Shown: in pieces, positions 7,050 to 8,180 of the stretch | How positions within the stretch are numbered: the first letter of the stretch is position 1 | Layout of the letters: the number at the start of each line of letters is the position of its first letter | NCBI GenBank assembly: GCA_003644825.1 | Contig: QNDJ01000054.1 | Location: 1-8,180, forward strand | Direction: 5' to 3' | Source: B21-G16 sp003644825 [NCBI: Candidatus Zhuqueibacterota bacterium] | GTDB taxonomy: Bacteria; SM23-31; B21-G16 | DNA: 8,180 bases | Position numbers and translations under genes: made by a program | Notes under the pieces: generated by a model | Databases searched by the model: none | What the model was told of the DNA's origin: nothing | What the model saw: only the letters and a program-made list of their open reading frames with translations

Positions 7050-7618
7050 TCTATATTTACCTCATCATAAGCTCTTTTAATAGCTCTTATATTTGCTTCA
7101 GCAACAGATTTATTATACTTTTTAGAAAATTTTTTATCAATATTTTTAATCAGGGTATTAATATCAAGGACACCTGATGCTCTGATTATTGCACCAATCA
7201 TCACAGTATTTGGAATATCTTTTCCTATAGTTTCCAGAGATATTTTTGTTGCATCCACGGTACAAACCTTTTTTCCTTTTAACTTTAATAACTTTCTTAT
7301 TTCTTTCGGGCTTTTGTGGGTATTCACAAGAATAATACCGTCATCAGGCATACCACTGGTAACATCAACAACATCAAGAAGAGTCTGATCAAGAACCGCA
7401 ACAATATCTGGATTGGTTATCTGGCTATGAAGTCTTATAGGTTTTTCATCTATCCTGGTAAAACCTCTCATTGGTGCACCCATTCGTTCCGGTCCATAAT
7501 CTGGAAACCCCTGACTGTATTTTCCTTCTTCTATTGCCGATTCTGCAAACAAAAGAGCTGCTGTTTTTGCACCCTGTCCCCCTCTTCCATGCCATCTTAT
7601 TTCTAATGGTTTTTCCAT
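7046..7618 (-). CDS. porC: Pyruvate:ferredoxin oxidoreductase gamma subunit
   Basis: 190 residues, the gamma subunit (also called porG), a structural partner that corresponds to one domain of the single-chain enzymes and contributes to the CoA-binding region. Visible are the hallmark [13 protein letters not shown] at 9-21, the [19 protein letters not shown] block, [13 protein letters not shown], and [13 protein letters not shown] near 136-148. These place it in the POR gamma family; the YGPERMGAP stretch is typical of Por and Vor gamma subunits. It is first in the por cluster. The ATG at 7618 has GGTGG seven bases upstream. The final TGA overlaps the porD ATG. Length is normal (about 185-195). 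Confidence 0.94.
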   Translation of the reverse strand: MEKPLEIRWHGRGGQGAKTAALLFAESAIEEGKYSQGFPDYGPERMGAPMRGFTRIDEKPIRLHSQITNPDIVAVLDQTLLDVVDVTSGMPDDGIILVNTHKSPKEIRKLLKLKGKKVCTVDATKISLETIGKDIPNTVMIGAIIRASGVLDINTLIKNIDKKFSKKYNKSVAEANIRAIKRAYDEVNIE

Positions 7619-7657
7619 TATTGTACCACCATACTTTTTCTTTATTAATAGATTTAC

Positions 7658-7685
7658 AATTTAATACTTTTTTTCTAAAGGTCAA
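7658..7685 (-). promoter_or_regulatory. Candidate sigma-70 promoter for the por cluster
   Basis: On the minus strand TTGACC (7685-7680) is a five-of-six -35 box. At 15-16 bases spacing lie overlapping -10-like hexamers, TTAAAT and TAAATT (7664-7658), each only four of six. Transcription would begin near 7651, giving a ~33-base leader with GGTGG at 7630-7626 before the porC ATG. The -35 is convincing and the position is right; the -10 is ordinary in such AT-rich DNA. Confidence 0.5.
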
Positions 7686-7739
7686 GTAAAAAACTTATTA
7701 GTTATAACCCGACATCCCTCACTCTTGAAAATACAAAAT

Positions 7740-7961
7740 TAACTGATTGTCTTTGATTTTCACTGTTACTTATAATTAGATATTAATTTGCAACTTTTGT
7801 GCCAGAGCTAATTAGCTTTTAAAACATTTACATTATCGTATTGTTATTATAATTGTGAAAATCTTGTTATGCTTTTCTTAAATTTAAAAATTTACAATCG
7901 AGCCCTGATTTAAAAAAATACACCACCGTCAGGTTGATTATAGTAATATAACAATCAGTTA
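7740..7961. repeat. 11-bp inverted repeat with ~200-bp spacing
   Basis: TAACTGATTGT at 7740-7750 is matched exactly, inverted, by ACAATCAGTTA at 7951-7961. The arms contain G and C bases, so they are not just AT-run coincidence, although one such match in 435 AT-rich bases could still arise by chance. No clear direct repeat of flanking sequence and no transposase is present. It may be two operator half-sites or the termini of a small non-coding element; neither is shown. Confidence 0.35.
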
Positions 7962-8053
7962 TGTTTAATAAATACTATTTAAGAGAATTGATTTATCAGG
8001 AAAGCGAGATTATAAAAATTGCAGAAAAGAAAGAAATAAAACAACAAATTGAA

Positions 8054-8180
8054 TCAGGCTTGCATTCCTTCAACCAACTTTTTTATTCCATATTTTTTAA
8101 ATGAAACAACAATTCTTCCACCAATATCAGAACCTTTATCCTTTTCAATTACTTTTCCAAAATCATTAAAAACCTTATGA
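8054..8180 (-). CDS. C-terminal end of a gene, UvrD/PcrA helicase-tail-like (partial)
   Basis: Reading leftward from 8179, 41 codons are open and end in TGA at 8056-8054; the remainder lies beyond the window. Visible pieces are HKVFNDFGKVIEKDKG and GGRIVVSFKKYGIKKL, ending LVEGMQA. The pattern of H-x-x-F-x-x-F/G-x-V followed by a beta strand and a Gly-x-Lys-x-Leu turn resembles the Tudor-like C-terminal domain of UvrD/PcrA superfamily 1 helicases, which binds RNA polymerase. This is recalled family resemblance over a short stretch, so the identity is tentative. Codon use looks coding (many AAA, GAA, GTT), and it runs in the same direction as all downstream genes. Confidence 0.5.
   Translation of the reverse strand, partial: HKVFNDFGKVIEKDKGSDIGGRIVVSFKKYGIKKLVEGMQA

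Larger units (their letters stand above)
7619..8053. other. 435-base intergenic region without a recognised gene
   Basis: Between the por cluster and the gene at the right edge there is no open frame of convincing length or family resemblance on either strand, and no tRNA or rRNA-like segment was recognised. It is strongly AT-rich. It contains the por promoter candidate, an 11-bp inverted repeat spanning 7740-7961, a 12-bp palindrome AGCTAATTAGCT (7806-7817), and an all-AT inverted pair TAAATTT/AAATTTA (7879-7894). No strong GC-rich terminator hairpin is present. It probably holds the 3' end of the upstream transcript and the por control region. Confidence 0.6.

Noticed and set aside
7446-7685. 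Minus-strand 79-codon frame overlapping the start of porC
   Set aside because: It is a frame-shifted reading of the conserved GRGGQG region and would run through the por promoter; no coding signal of its own.
7806-7820. Palindrome AGCTAATTAGCT followed by TTTT as a plus-strand terminator
   Set aside because: No plus-strand gene lies upstream and the stem is short; it could equally be a protein site or chance.
7914-7941. Possible intrinsic terminator on the minus strand (CAACC/GGTGG followed by a T run)
   Set aside because: The stem has only three contiguous pairs plus a mismatch; too weak to call, though the T run is suggestive.
7619-8053. CRISPR array, tRNA, riboswitch or transposon in the long gap
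   Set aside because: No regularly spaced direct repeats, no cloverleaf-like segment, no recognisable aptamer and no transposase fragment were seen.

Overview
The window reads as ordinary chromosomal DNA from an AT-rich (about one third G+C by eye), anaerobic bacterium. Every complete gene lies on the minus strand, so the reading order is right to left. The anaerobe call rests on a four-subunit, oxygen-sensitive 2-oxoacid:ferredoxin oxidoreductase. Its gene order (gamma, delta, alpha, beta) and many sequence stretches recall, from memory, the pyruvate synthase of Thermotoga. The pgsA-pgpA-cinA-thpR-recA-recX string is a bacterial arrangement. I cannot name the phylum. A deep-branching or uncultivated lineage is plausible, but that is inference.

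Layout, in transcription order. At 8180-8054 is the last ~41 codons of a minus-strand gene whose tail resembles the C-terminal Tudor-like domain of UvrD/PcrA helicases. At 8053-7619 is a 435-base gap with no recognisable gene; it holds a good promoter candidate (TTGACC at 7685-7680) and an 11-bp inverted repeat about 200 bp apart. At 7618-4609 is porC(porG)-porD-porA-porB, tightly packed, with a 4-base ATGA overlap between the first two genes. At 4555-3407 are pgsA and pgpA, two consecutive steps of phosphatidylglycerol synthesis. At 3300-468 are cinA, thpR and recA: cinA and thpR overlap by 8 bases, and a strong Shine-Dalgarno precedes recA. At 381-58 is a short recX. At 1-61, on the plus strand, is the C-terminal tail of another gene (M48-peptidase-like), whose stop codon overlaps the recX stop convergently.

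How the genes work together. The Por subunits form one enzyme interconverting pyruvate and acetyl-CoA with ferredoxin. PgsA makes phosphatidylglycerophosphate and PgpA dephosphorylates it. CinA (pyridine-nucleotide salvage or repair), ThpR (RNA 2',3'-cyclic phosphodiesterase family), RecA and RecX form the genome and nucleotide maintenance end. The run could be a single long transcript from the promoter near 7670, with a second internal promoter just before cinA.

I found no mobile element, CRISPR array, tRNA, rRNA or new multi-gene system. The points most worth a second look are: a probable leaderless start for cinA, whose apparent upstream TTG codon is really the start of a -35 box; a RecX that stops after its first helical repeat, in a convergent stop overlap; the inverted repeat in the only long gap; and small sequence oddities in PorB and RecA.
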